Shown here: piece after piece, positions 51,022 to 63,378 of the stretch
Layout of the letters: each line of letters begins with the position of its first letter
Position numbering within the stretch: the stretch's first letter is position 1
DNA from: Mactra quadrangularis
Taxonomy: Eukaryota > Mollusca > Bivalvia > Venerida > Mactridae
Reading direction: 5' to 3'
Length of the DNA stretch: 64,000 nt
Assembly (NCBI GenBank): GCA_025267735.1
Contig: CM046304.1
Location: forward strand, 18,788,620-18,852,619
The notes under the pieces: model-generated
What the model saw: the letters and a program-made list of their open reading frames with translations, nothing else
Databases searched by the model: none
What the model was told of the DNA's origin: nothing
Made by a program: the position numbers and the translations under genes

Positions 51022-51670
51022 TGTTCTAGTGGAACGACGCCCAGAGTTCAGCACTCAGCTTCATTATCATTTGTATGGTCCAGTGGTACGACGCCCAGAG
51101 TTCAGCACTCAGCTTCATTATCATTTATATGCTCCAGTGGTACGACACGCAGAGTTCAGCCCTCAGCTTCATTATCATTTATATGCTCCAGTGGTACGAC
51201 ACGCAGAGTTCAGCCCTCAGCTTCATTATCATTTATATGTTCCAGTGGTACGACGCGCAGAGTTCAGCCCTCAGCTTCATTATCATTTATATGCTCCAGT
51301 GGTACGACACGCAGTGCTCAGCCCTCAGCTTCATTATCATTTAAATGGTCCAGTGGTACGCCGCCAAGAGTTCAGCCCTCAGCTTTATTATCATTCAAAT
51401 GGTCCAGTGGTACGCCGCCAAGAGTTCATCCCTCAGCTTCATTATCATTTATATGGTCAGGTGGTACGACACGCAGTGCTCAGCCCCCAGCTTCATTATC
51501 ATTTAAATGGTTCAGTGGTACGCCGCCAAGAGTTCAGCCCCCAGCTTCATTATCATTTAAATGGTCCAGTGGTACGCCGCCAAGAGTTCAGCCCCAGCTT
51601 CATTATCATTTAAATGGTCCAGTGGTACGACGAGCAAAGCTCGGCCCTCAGATCCATTATCATTTATATT
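51022..51670. repeat. Minisatellite, 54-bp unit, about twelve copies
   Basis: The unit holds GTGGTACGACGCGCAGAGTT, CAGCCCTCAGCTTCATTATC and ATTTATATGCTCCA. As 54 is divisible by three, two plus-strand frames stay open across it. The longer one (216 codons, 18-residue repeat with QLHYHL) begins at a TTG and has no ATG. A one-base loss in a late unit (near 51588) ends it. Taken as non-coding. Confidence 0.9.
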
Positions 51671-53435
51671 GATTTTTAAATAAGCGTGCCGCATTACAAT
51701 ATAGTTACAGAAGTGTTCGACCTTTGGTAGGTTCCTCAAAACACGCAATAATCATACAGCAATAAAAAGAGGAATATTACGTTTAAAAACACATACATGT
51801 ACATCGTATTTCGCCAGTCAATTCATTAAACATACTATCTCAGGTCACATATTGTACAATCTGCATAGCTAGATTTATAATGGGATGACCAAACCTACTA
51901 ACTGTGCTGATTGCACTGCAAAGGCGGACGATACGATACCTCCTCTGTGTTCCTTATCGAAAATGTTCGCCTAATAAACTTACTGCTAGGCGAACTCCTT
52001 ATGGAACGGGTTTTCTTCAAACTAGCAAATCAAATGGCAACTTCCACAAACAAAACTTCAGTGTATTCTAGCTCAGACAGTCTCCTCATTGCGTTCGCCA
52101 ATGTTCGGAACGTTCGCAGCGTTCAAACCGTTTCTTATTGCAAACGTTCGCAAACGTTCTCGTTAAGGAACGCAGGTCACATGTATGTATACATTCTGAA
52201 CTCGACCAGGTTTGTCTAGGACATTGAATGAAAACATTTTCCGATCCTGGAAATTGCCGACTAGCTACGAATTGTATTTACAGCGTCTAGCTGTTGATCG
52301 GGACCGTGCCGTTCGCATTCGGTCGATTGTATTTAATATCGTTGTGTAATCAAAAAACGAACATTAACATTTCTTATCACCGAAACAAGTTCTATTTTGC
52401 GGGGTTTTGCTGTGTTTATTATTTTGTATCCCTAGCTGCATAGTCTTACGTACTATAGATTTCTAGGCATTTCAGATTATTTTAACTTATAAACATATTC
52501 ATAGTTGCCTTATGTATGTATTCTTTTGACCAAGGATACTATATACTTGATAACTATTTTATTGTTACACGAAAATTATACTTGATTGCCACCACAAGAA
52601 CATATTTTGTCAAATAAATATACATAATTTCTTTCTCGCTTGTTTTCAGTAACTACGCATTTTCATTTTTATAGGTCAAATCTACCCATGTAATCACTTT
52701 TATATTATCACTGACCTTTTTTATATGAATATGTACCTTCATTTGATATTAAAATGTGACTGTGTAGGGTCAGCAAATTTAAGTAGGACTATCTACATGT
52801 ATACCATAATGTTATTGACCTACCCCACATTTTGGGCAATCATCCTCGATCATTTCATCATAATGTGGAACGCATATCGATAACTAGGACGATATCTACG
52901 GAGCTTCTAAAGTGACATTTTGAAATTCTTTTTATGCTCGTTTTCACGACATTGTATTAAGTCAATACGAAATATTAGTTCATTTTATCGAAAAATCGAA
53001 ATTATACTTTAATTAAAAAAAATATTACGTTTAAACGAAATAATAGTTTAAATTAATGAAGTATATCAAAATGTCACTTTAGGGGCTCCGTAGATATATT
53101 TAGAAAATAAATTTACTGTTGGTCAGTAAGGTCTACAAGAGAAACCACTGTTTCAAATGTAGAACTAGCAGTAAGGCTCTCCTTGCCAAGTGGTCAGCAG
53201 ATGGAGTTTTTTTCAAGATTTTGAAAAAAAATACTGTTGCTTTTCGGTCAAATATATAGACGGTCAAGTAAAAGTCGGCTCAACAAATTAAAGTAATATT
53301 AATTGCATTTAATAGTCTAAGTTTCATGCTAATGCATGTTCACCGACTTTACAGCTATTACCCCTGGTCATTAGGCTACTGGAATCTATCTATCAATCTC
53401 ACTGGGGAGTCTTTTACTCCATGTAGTGCAGCTGA
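51671..53435. other. Intergenic with little structure
   Basis: AT-rich. Around 52085-52175 there are several GTTCG / CGAAC words (GTTCGGAACGTTCGCAGCG) and at 52295 a CACAGGCGG-MITE-like GATCGGGACCGTGCCG. Both are probably eroded element ends. Confidence 0.4.
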
Positions 53436-53439
53436 CACA

Positions 53440-53602
53440 TTGACACAACAGAATCACACCACCCTCGCAGGTATGCATTTACACTTGGATGAAGCTATCA
53501 CTGGTAAATTTCTTGCTCAAGGAAATTGGTAGTGCCCGTGGTTGGGTTCAACCCAGGGACCTCTCGATCCTCAAGCATGCGTCCTACCACTGGACTACTG
53601 CT
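53440..53602 (-). mobile_element. tRNA-derived SINE, family D, truncated
   Basis: In reverse: a tRNA-like head (AGTAGTCCAGTGGTAGGACG, B box CTGGGTTGAACCC) and the body piece TTCCTTGAGCAAGAAATTTA. Related to 4725-4972. Confidence 0.72.
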
Positions 53603-54056
53603 CATCACTGAACATATAGCCTATAGCTAACACTATCGTGTTTCCACACAAACTAACTTGAAGGAAAAGGAGCACAAATGTCACATAATACCTCTGCTAC
53701 AAACATAACTAAACAATCTCACAATCTGGAGTAGGCAACAGGTGGCTAGATTGTCTGACAATCAATTTCTATGAAACCCTATTCAGAAGATCAGTGTTCA
53801 CGAGCTTGCATACTTCAAGATCAGCCTTTACTCACTCCATCCAGCCATGTCTTTCTTGGACGCCCAAGTTTTCTCTGGCATGGGATCCTTATGCTGGTAA
53901 TTGTGTTGATGTACAAAGAATTATTATAATTGACTAACTAACAGAAAACATAAAAAACAGAATACAGGTTTAACAATATATTTTAATTAACTGTAGCATT
54001 CATGCACAATATATTTGATCTGAGCAAAGTTTTACTCTAAGGATCATCACAATAGG

Positions 54057-54592
54057 TGGTTTTAAAGCCACTGTATGAAGATAGATTCATCAACAGTAGA
54101 CTCAAAAACTGTTTAACAAACATGAAGTTATTAGAATATAACATACATTAGAAACACAATAAACTGTTCAAACCATTTTGCTTTCTAAATTTGAGTTTGA
54201 CAAAGTGTCCATTTCTTAAAAAAGTGGGGTACCATACTTTTGTAACAGTGCACTGAATTATATTATTCATTTTATATGCTAATATTCAATATAGCTGATC
54301 CACAATAGTTTCAGAGCTTAATTATGTAATTAGGAGAAGTTTGTTTTCTATAACATTCTTCATATTAAACATACTGTGATCAAAACGATTGCTTCAAGTA
54401 TAGACAACTAAATTGTACTTTCAGTTTCGATCTACTTTCACTTTGAAATGCAATAAATAACATAAACATATTTAAGCAATATTTGCATTCAATAAAAAAA
54501 TCTTGTTAATTAGAAGTATTTGAAATAGATAAATGTCTATTTTCTTTGCAGTCCAAAAACAGTGTTACTTTTGATAATAGGACTTTAATAGC
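54057..54592. repeat. Repeat duplicated downstream of and within METTL15 (copy 1)
   Basis: Shares ordered blocks with 55230-55562, including AACATACTGTGATCAAAACG-type and AGATAAATGTCTATTTTCTT sequence. The last 120 bp also matches 585-715. Confidence 0.65.
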
Positions 54593-54767
54593 TGAGCGGT
54601 TTCATATACATGAAGTGACCTTTCTCTTCTCAAGTTATACATTTGGATCTTAAATATTGTCAAAAATTTGCATCATTGTACAATAACCAAGTTGTCTATA
54701 TGTACAGCCAAATGTAACTGTACAAAAACTACAACTGTCTATACAACATTCTATCTATGTATTACAA

Positions 54768-57700
54768 CTATGGCAATCTTCGAGCAGCTCTTAGCTTAGC
54801 AGATCGGCTCCTAGTGTTCATATGAATTTCTTCCTGAGATGGTACTATAACATTTTTATACAATCGATCCCATCTACGAGTTACAGCTTTGTCAATCTCT
54901 TCAGTAGTGTACACTTTAGACTTGTCCATTAGTCTTTGTTTTTGTATTAAAGATAAATTTGGTTTTTCGTCCATAAAAATACTATGAAAATGGCGCTTAA
55001 CAATCCTGTCTTCTAATGAATGAAACGAGATAGCTACACAGATGCCACCTGGCCTTAGATACTGATAAGCAATTTCAAGAGCACTATTAAGTTCATTTAG
55101 TTCATTATTAACAAAGATACGAATTGCTTGAAATATTTTTGTGGCTGGATGTGAATATCTTCCTAAACTATCTAGACCGTATGCTCTGAAAAATATAGAA
55201 ATTAATTTTCAATTAAAGCGCTAATGATGATGATGATGATGATGATGAAGATATATTCATTTACAGCTGACATGAAAACTGTCTTAAAACCATGAAGTAA
55301 TCAAAATGTTTAGACACAGAAAAACTTCAAACAATTTTGCTTTTAAAGTTTAAGCTTGACTAAGTACTTCATCTTAAACATACTGTAATCAAAACTATTG
55401 TTTGAAGTACTGACAACAAAATGTTAATATTAAAATAAACATATATAAGCAATAATTGCATTTATTAAAAGAATCTTTCTCATTAGATGTGTTTAAAACA
55501 GATAAATGTCTATTTTCTTTGCAGTTTCATGGGTAGAGTTACTTTTAATAATAAGACTTAAGATATAATAATTATAGCTAGAATGGAAAGCTTATAAAAC
55601 ATACAGTACATTCTAGTACATATAATAAACAATTGGTCTGATATTCTAAAGACCACAACTTAAAGAAAATTAGGTACTAATTTTTGTGATGAAATCATGT
55701 CTCATTGCAATTTTTATTCACACAAATAAAAATCTTCAGTTGTTCAACACAAAATATTGTTGCCGTGGAGAATTGAGGCAGCATTGCTTTGGGACCATTA
55801 ATTAACAAGTGCCAATCTAACAAAAAGACTATCAAATTCAGCATCTTATTACTATACTGGGTTTAATTTATATTATACTGGGTTTATAGCTGTGTCAACA
55901 CATTTTAGGTCATACAATGCCCAATGCACCTAACCTAGTTTTCCAGGACCCTTGTTTATGACCCTTCCACAAGGCCGAAAACTTCTCGATATACCTTATT
56001 AATGGAGGAAAATTGACATAATTGTCAAATTTTTATGGAAGGTTATAACCCCCCCCCCCAGGGTGGGACCCGTACCCCCTAGGGACACAAGATTCCAAAT
56101 CCCGGCACGCTACCAGCTGTGCTACCGACCAGGGTTAAATTCAGCATCACTAAGAGTTGAATTGACTTACCCTGGACAAACACTTTCTATAATTCCCGCT
56201 AACTCTTTAGTTGTTTGTATTTTACCAAATGCAGATCTAGCTTCAACAATAGAACAAGCAAGTTTCTTATGTCTTTTTTCTTCACCATATTTTTTAAATA
56301 TTAATGCTAAATCTGCTTCATCTAAATTATTTACAACATCTGCAGCAGTTGGTTGATCTGGACATCTGAAACATTGTTTTGTTAAGTAGTTAACTAGTTA
56401 ACAATATAACTAACAGTCGTCTATGTTTATTGTATAATAAAATATAGGCACAAGCTTGGATGCATGTAGGAATAAAATCACAAGTGTTTAAGCATTAGTG
56501 ATTTAATAAGTCCAACTTGTGAGAGCCTATATGCAGGGACCAGGAAATTCGCCGATGTCAATCGGTCCAAAGCCGTCCGAGTACCGGATACGGGTTTTAA
56601 CGTGTACCGTACGGACCCGACCGTTTACTGTACTTTATTCACGACCATGTTAGTACTTATTTTTTGCTCCCTTTTATTAGGAAGGCATACGATACATTGG
56701 CATCGTATGTTTAATTTTTTACAGAACTTAACTTCTATCTAGCATAAAAGCGTGGTTTCCGAAATTACTCCCCGCAATCGTCGGTCGTTCAATAAACAGA
56801 ACTTGAAAAAGGCTGTTTCATCTAGTTCTAATGTTGTTGGAAAACTCCGTCATGTGGGGAAATTATTTTAACTGCGCATGCGCAGAAAAACGGGTCCAAG
56901 CTAAATGTCTCGCATTTAAGCGTCGTTCGCTAAATTAAGAAAGAAAACGTAAAATAATGATAAGCTTTTTTAATTACACACGTAGATTAAAACGTTTCTC
57001 ATACGAAGTGACGATCTAGCGTGGGTCTCGAAAATGTATAACACCTCATCACAATGGTTTAAGCGGTTTCTTTTAACACAAAAGATTATCAAATCGTGCA
57101 TAGTACACCATTTATAGATAGTTTAATGACAAAACTGTTCGTTTTGAAAATTATTTTCGTTGAATTTGGAATTTAATAGTAATCATTAATTTTGTTCACC
57201 AAAGAAGGGAGAAAAGAGGGTTGAATTTTGATCATCAACAACTGTACCTTCGATTAATAAGAATTTGCGTAGTTACATGACCTAAGATAATTTCTTATTA
57301 TTCACACCTCAATTTAAGACGTAAAAATAAATTATGAATCAAGTCAAACAAATTAAAGATTAAACGAATACATCAATCAGGAATTGACAACAAAAGCAGT
57401 TAAATTGTTTTCTTTAATTTAAACATTCTTTATAAAAGATTATTGTTTTATACAAGTTTACAGGTTTCAAACAGACCGATTGAAAAACGTAATCGGTTCG
57501 ATGGACACGATTAAGTAAGAACATATTCTTCTGCTGTTCTCAAATTAATCGAGTGCAAATCAAGCGTACCTTGCTGTGCTCGATCAAAAAAAAATATCAC
57601 TGCCTCAACCCCGCATGATACCTGTAACCATGGATACGTTATACAGGGTCCTTGATGTGTAACCAGTGGACAATTAAGCAGTATATTACAACAGTAAACT

Positions 57701-60700
57701 GTGGGTTTTAGCAACTGATAGTTGTTTGATAGTATTTTATCGATACGTTTTCTTGAAAATTATGGAAATTAATGGTTTGAGGTCAAAATTAGCGAATATT
57801 TCCCGGACCGATTTTTTTAAGGATTTTGAAATCTCAATCGGTCCAAACTGAAAAAATCGGTCCAAAAACCGAAAAACCGGCGATTTCCTGGTCCCTGCCT
57901 ATATGTATTATCTAATGCTGACAAATGATTCAGATTAAAATACTAACAAGGAATTATGAACATCTTAGCTGAATGGCAATACGCTGCCCTCCAAAAGTTC
58001 CTTTACAGTACAATTAATTGAATTGCTACCATTTCAAAGTTTGAATTTAGTAATTTCATATCCATATAAAATGTACTGATTTCAAAAATCTGAGTTAAAA
58101 TCATTCATCAAAAATATGCTTTTATATTTCAAAATATTCTATTGAGTACAATTTAAATTGTAAATGTGTGAAAGAACTTTATATGGAGGGCAGTGTATAT
58201 CATATTAGCTTTCATCAAACTCAAGGGGAGTAACTCGGGGTTAGGGTTAAATGACATGACATGAGTTTTCTCCCTTGATATGTATTCAAATTTTTTACTT
58301 GACAAACCTTGGGCTCTTAGAAATCAATTGTAGTGAATGTGGTAGTGCATAGATGGAAATTAAGACCCTCACACAATTTAAGCCTTATTTCGAAACCGTT
58401 TGAGTAAACATTTACGTCAAGTAAATGAAATATATAGTTGGTCATTCAACCGGGCAATCTTTACAAATCTATGTCTAGTCTTGAAATAAACATATATAGA
58501 ATTTACCTGTCGGCATCCATTCTCATATCAAGTGGACCATCTTTACTTAGACTAAAACCTCTTGGACTCTCATCAAATTGCATAGATGAAGTACCAAGAT
58601 CCATTAATATACCATCAAGGTCTCCTGGCTTGACATTATTGACTTCTAGAAGTTTAGGCAATTCAGAAAATCTTCCAAGTAATGGTGTCACATGATTTGG
58701 TCTACAAATGAACAATATAATATAGTGTAAATTTTATTCTTATAGATCAATGAACTGCATCTTTTAATTTATAGGCTGTATGGGCAAATACAATACCAAG
58801 GGTCACAATTCTGTTCTTTTTTGTGAGAGAGTTATGCCCCTTAATCTACATCATGATCATTCTCATACCCAGAGGTTATCAAAATTCTCTATCTAACTTT
58901 AGATCTAGAATTATAACAACCCCTGGGTATGAACATGCATCATGACATTTTCTTTCAATGCACGGATGCAGAATTCCTATGCCCAATTGTCCATCTCACA
59001 CATACATGTCTGTGGACAAGTAAATATTTCTATCCCACTCGTCTATGGAAAAGTGATATCTTTTAGCTGAAATATAATACATTGTACATGTAACATGTAT
59101 AACAAAACTAATTGAAGTGGATGTCTTAATGCTTTAAAATGAATCTTATTGTCAATTATTTATCATTACTTACATTATGTAGTTTATATCATAGTTTTCA
59201 GTATTTAGTTTTGAGTATTGAAAATCTTGGCAAGTGCATTTTGATCCCAAACAAGTTGGTCTTGAGATTTTCACTTGTCTGTGATCAAGGGAAAAACTTG
59301 GAATTCCACACCACTGATACCACAGTTCATACCTCAAGATCAACAGACGAAGACCAGGAAAACTTACCTTTGTTTAGCTAAATCTACAGCAATCTGATAA
59401 GCAACAGGATCTCTATCTAAAGCATATACATGACAATCAGCAATATTATCTAACAATGATGATGTGTGTCCACCAGCTCCAAAAGTCATATCTAAATATG
59501 TCTGTAAAAATAAGGAAATCATGGGCTTAGCGCTAAACAGTTGTAACTAAATATAAACAAGAGCACCACTGGGCGGAGCATTATATGCCCGAAAGTGTTG
59601 CTGTTTTTTTAGTTAAGTTATACTCCGAAAACTGTTTTCAGTTTTAAGGTAATAGTGACCTTGACCTTTGACCTTGTGACCCCAAAATCAATAGGGGTCT
59701 TCTACCTGATATGGACAACCATCGTATGAAGTTTGAATATTGTGGACCAAATGGAACTTATGTAATGCTCCGGAAACTGTTTTCAGTTTTAAGGTAATAA
59801 TGACCTTGACCTTTGAACTTGTGACCCCAAAATCAATTGGGGTCTTCTTCCCGATATGGACAACCATGGTATGAAGTTTGAATATTGTGGACCAAATGGA
59901 ACTTAAGTTATGCTCCGGAAACCAAATTGCTAACGGATGGACGGACGGACGGACGCCAGGGGGTATAACATAATATGTCCGAAATTCTTTCGGGCATATA
60001 AAAAGAGTGAGTTACAACCATTTTGCACTAAGCCTGTGAAATCAAATGTATAGTGCTTTATGCCACATTTTTACATTTTTTTGCTAAGCAAAGTTGCTGT
60101 TGATGCTGATAAGCACAGCTGAATTGGAAAAAGATAATGTGACTTTGGATTTCCTGTTAACCATGCCATTTTGCAGTTGTCTATAGTAGGAGTTCTGATC
60201 CTTTAAGAATAATCAAACCTATATTCTCAGTTCAAACAAAAAAGGTATTCTGTTAATGACTCAAGAAGAGAACCAACTGACTATACATGTACATCTACAA
60301 CATTTATCACAGGTGCAAGTCACAATTTCTCCCTCTTATTGTATATATAGGAGAAAAATGCATCCAGCACCTAGCTGTCCTGTGTCATTCATCCACAAAT
60401 AATTAATATTTCCTATGTAAAATGAAACCAAAAAGTGTTTTACCTTTCCAGAGAATCCGGAACTTGTAAAACATTCAAGTACTTCATTTTTTAATACTGG
60501 AATATGAAGATTTTTGGTAACAATTGAGCCCGAAGGTTCAAGCTTAGTAGAACTTTTTGACTCTGTATTCTTCTGAGATGAGCTATAAAATCTGCTTGCT
60601 GACTTAGTATGGGAACTGTAGCAATATCTGCAGTGTTTGGTTACTTGGAGATTCCTAGTTTTGACACTTTGAACACATTTTAGAAGTTTAAATAATAGAT

Positions 60701-60722
60701 TTTTGTTACCATGGCAACCCAT
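54768..60722 (-). CDS. METTL15: METTL15-type mitochondrial 12S rRNA N4-cytosine methyltransferase (406 aa, 5 exons)
   Basis: Exons, 5' to 3': 60444-60722, 59368-59501, 58507-58701, 56171-56365, 54768-55185 (1221 nt with stop), all GT..AG with matching phases. The family (bacterial RsmH/MraW) methylates the N4 of a cytosine in small-subunit rRNA using S-adenosylmethionine; the animal METTL15 member acts on mitochondrial 12S rRNA. Marks: [13 protein letters not shown] (73-85); the AdoMet loop [17 protein letters not shown] (95-111); DRDP (122-125); [20 protein letters not shown] (about 169-188); the helical insert; [14 protein letters not shown] (321-334); and the terminal [11 protein letters not shown]. 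The first 53 residues have no Asp or Glu and are rich in Lys, Arg and Ser, as in a mitochondrial presequence. The length matches the animal family (about 400 aa). The start is the first ATG of exon 1. Intron 3 holds a 1.36-kb hAT-like insertion and intron 4 a SINE. No coding damage is seen. Confidence 0.95.
55224..55249. repeat. (GAT)n microsatellite
   Basis: About eight uninterrupted GAT units in METTL15 intron 4. Confidence 0.9.
55230..55562. repeat. Repeat duplicated within METTL15 (copy 2, intron 4)
   Basis: Counterpart of 54057-54592, shorter, ending with the same AGATAAATGTCTATTTTCTT block. Shared also with 585-715. Confidence 0.65.
55845..56135 (-). mobile_element. tRNA-derived SINE, family B
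   Basis: In reverse: a worn tRNA-like head with a run of G (a C run on the plus strand, near 56049-56059), the AATTTGACAATTATGTC body and the tail GTTGACACAGCTATAAACCC. The tail TATACTGGGTTTA is duplicated. Close to the METTL15 exon 4 donor. Confidence 0.8.
56534..57897. mobile_element. 1364-bp hAT-like non-autonomous element in METTL15 intron 3
   Basis: The ends CAGGGACCAGGAAATTCGCC and GGCGATTTCCTGGTCCCTG are inverted. The exact 8-bp duplication CCTATATG stands at 56526-56533 and 57898-57905. CAGGG ends plus an 8-bp target are the hAT pattern. Sub-terminal regions share AATCGGTCCAAA words. No transposase frame is present. Confidence 0.92.
59524..60036. mobile_element. 72-bp-type MITE interrupted by a repeat with nuclear-receptor-like half-sites
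   Basis: The outer arms (GGCTTAGCGCTAAACAGTTG and TTACAACCATTTTGCACTAA) match the intact element at 63379-63450. The insert (about 59557-59995), bracketed by ATATAA, has two tandem units of about 145 bp, each with TGACCTTGACCTTTGA, then GGACGGACGGACGGAC. On the minus strand this reads AGGTCAAAGGTCAAGGTCA. Lies in METTL15 intron 1. Confidence 0.8.
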
Positions 60723-61417
60723 TTTATATCAGGTCTGGTTAAATATTCTGAAAGATAAAAATACATAAGATATACATTTTTCAACTGAAAAGAATGTTAA
60801 CAATCAAATTTATCAACAATTTTATGTAAAACAACACTGTTGATCCCAGCTTTTAAATGTCTTGCAAAGGGTTTTGCTTATTGCATCTCATAAAGGATTG
60901 AGATTATGATTGACTATTTGTTCATTCAGTTTAAAATGGACAATTTACTAGTTGTACATAGTGATGATCATGGACCCAGAGACATAGATGTATCTAATTT
61001 CCTGATGGACCCTACTATAAACAATTAATATATACAGGGTCCTAAGACTCTTGAGATGATAGACGACAACGTCAAATCTCAACATTCGTAAATGTTTACA
61101 CTTAAATTATAAACAACTCAAAGTCAATGATAATAAAAATATTCTGTCAAACTCAAACTTTTAGAATTAAAGCAAAATCAATACCTTATTAAACAAGACC
61201 AGTAAAATCAACGTGAATCAACAACTCCATAAAGAAACAAAGCCTTGATTTTGTGAACTGAAGATGTATCGTCAAAATGCACGTGCGCGTATTTACATCG
61301 ACACCGGTTCATAAGCGACACCTATCGGCCACTTGCTTCATTGTCAAAAATAACGAATTTTGACATTTTCCTATCTCATTTGGACATGAGTCACGGACTT
61401 AAATCATAATATACAAC
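60723..61417. promoter_or_regulatory. Shared head-to-head promoter region, METTL15 and the right-edge gene
   Basis: Two genes diverge from this gap of about 0.7 kb, suggesting a bidirectional promoter. A CACGTG E-box lies at 61280-61285, with a locally more GC-rich stretch at 61275-61335. No TATA box is evident. An acceptor-like TTTCAG upstream of the METTL15 ATG may mark a non-coding first exon. Confidence 0.5.
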
Positions 61418-61483
61418 ATGGGTTCATCTGGAAAAGCAGTTTGTTTTCGCGTTCTTACAGTTGTTTTTGGAATACTCCTATGG
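61418..61483 (+). CDS. First coding exon of an unknown gene (continues off the right edge)
   Basis: ATG at 61418 opens 22 codons, MGSSGKAVCFRVLTVVFGIL + LW, that end in phase 0 at a good donor (gtaagaaat). After a short polar start the segment is hydrophobic, as in a signal anchor or first membrane helix. It sits just where a divergent partner of METTL15 would begin. I do not recognise the family. It recalls small multi-pass proteins of the DoxX/TMEM35 kind, but the evidence is too short. No convincing second exon was found before 64000; the acceptor at 62742 leads into a frame with no clear donor. Confidence 0.5.
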
Positions 61484-62091
61484 GTAAGAAATTTTACTCT
61501 TTGCATTATGCTAAAATATGCTGACCATATCGGCGTTGTTTTCATTTTAGAAACTTTTCCATAACAAAAACGAAAGTCAGCCGGTTGCAATTTCATGCGA
61601 TTTTGCTTCCATATTTCTTAGCTATTTATGTTTTCATATGTCATGCTCCTATGTCATTTTAGCATTTTACCTGTGAGTTAGTCAGATATATAGGCCATTA
61701 TTGATCTGTATATTCAAATTCCAACACAGTCACTCAGTGGCACTCACTGGCAGGACTTACATTGTAACTTGTAAGTGACAGAATTCTAGGATTACTCCCT
61801 TTTTTGGGCAGACTTATTAACTCTATTTATTTGACAGCTGGCAACAGCCGATTACTTTATTTGTATTTTAGTTATTGGGACTTAACATTAATTTTTAAAC
61901 TAGGTTGTAACTTGTAGCCTAGTTAGGTTGCGCTGTGGACAACTAGCTATAATATGGTTCACTTGCCCGAACCAAATGTTTACTAGCAGTAAGTGAGTAA
62001 CAGGTTACCCCAACCCTAATATAGGATGTCAGGGGCAATCCAAAGACCTTAAATATTGAACCCAGAGTTATGCTGAAATAACTATTTGCAT

Positions 62092-62355
62092 AGGTGGATC
62101 TAGCGGGGGTCAGAAGGCCCAGACCACCCCTGAAATCCCATCCACAAGTGTATTTTTTGTACTGTAAACCATTACATCAAGTAGCATGATGCTATTTTTT
62201 TGGGGCTCCCTTTGTACATCCTTGGGTTTAAGGTAGGTCTTATAGTTATGTAGTTTAATTATTAATATAATAAGTTTTTCTGCAAATAGTGAATAATGTT
62301 GTAGTGGTTCGAAAGTTAGAATCTCCCACTAGAAAAAAATGGATTCACCCTTGAT
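62092..62355. mobile_element. MITE family G, copy 4, diverged
   Basis: GGTGGATCTAGCGGGGGTCA at the left, GTGGTTCGAAAGTTAGAATC inside and ATGGATTCACCCTTGA at the right match copies 1-3. Confidence 0.65.
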
Positions 62356-62383
62356 TTGGGTTACATAGATCTTGTCAGTTTCA

Positions 62384-62420
62384 CAGATCTAACTTAAATT
62401 CTGTTGACTCGGTGTTAAAC
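62384..62420 (+). mobile_element. SINE tail fragment (family B type)
   Basis: Only TGTTGACTCGGTGTTAAACCC and a few flanking bases remain. Confidence 0.45.
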
Positions 62421-62439
62421 CCAAAATAATTCATTTGCC

Positions 62440-63378
62440 AGATTTTTTTAGGAAAAAATTCGACTTATAGTTTGGCAAAACACGGGTGGGAAAACACGTG
62501 TCTGGTGTCATTGACAATTGTGTTAAAGTTTTCAATTTAGCAAATATTTCTGCCATTTATTGTCAGATCTTTATGAAACTTCATACAATGATAACATACC
62601 ATGTGATGAACAGAATTAGAAAGTAACTACAACTCTACCTGTCTTTATTATGGATTATTTCCCTCTGTAATCTTTGTGTTAAAGTTTTTAAATCTGGCTT
62701 TAATGTGGTTTCCACATTACATTTCTTGTTTTTATTTCTGTAGCCAGGTGGAAGGCTCCGGGGTACGAAAGTTTTCCTTTCAGTTCATTTCTTCTATTTT
62801 GGTTCTTTATTCCATAAAAATATCTCCCTTGATTTTCGTGCCAAAATGTCATGAGAAATCAGTTCCCAGCTGGTTGTGGAAGGGTTCACACCAAAGTTTA
62901 TTGTTGGTTTGAGTTAGTAATATTTTACATTACTTGGGAACTCTATTTGGTATTATGAGCATTACATTTATTTTGGTAAGTGACTGTGAAATAGTGCTCA
63001 TGAATTGTCATATGTTTTCGCGAACCAGTTTGGTTTATTTAACTCAAATAAAAATTATGTTTGTCAACAAAATGTGCTATAACTAGGTTTTAAATGATGT
63101 TGTTAAATGAATACTTAAAGCTTCCTCAGCTTAACTTTTTTGGTAAAATTTTGATTGCCCTATTTACTTTGATTACCTATGATAATTCTGGCCACTTTGT
63201 CAACAACTTAAAATAGACATTTATTCAAGATTACAAGTTAACAGTTTTCTTCTTAACTGTATCAATACCTAATCTACTACAAATTCATTATTAGTATATA
63301 TGTTGTAATAGTAATTTAAGTACATGTATTGTCATAATTATGAAACTGGATGACCCAGGGCCAGGATGATGCTTTTTG
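62440..63378. other. Probable intron, no feature seen
   Basis: AT-rich, probably intron 1 of the gene starting at 61418. No convincing exon. Confidence 0.4.

Noticed and set aside
50963..51613. 216-aa secreted repeat protein
   Set aside because: The start is TTG, no ATG is in frame, two plus-strand frames are equally open because the unit is 54 bp, and a late unit has a one-base loss.
62742..62850. Second exon of the gene starting at 61418
   Set aside because: The acceptor is good, but the in-phase frame has no family resemblance and no donor before a stop.
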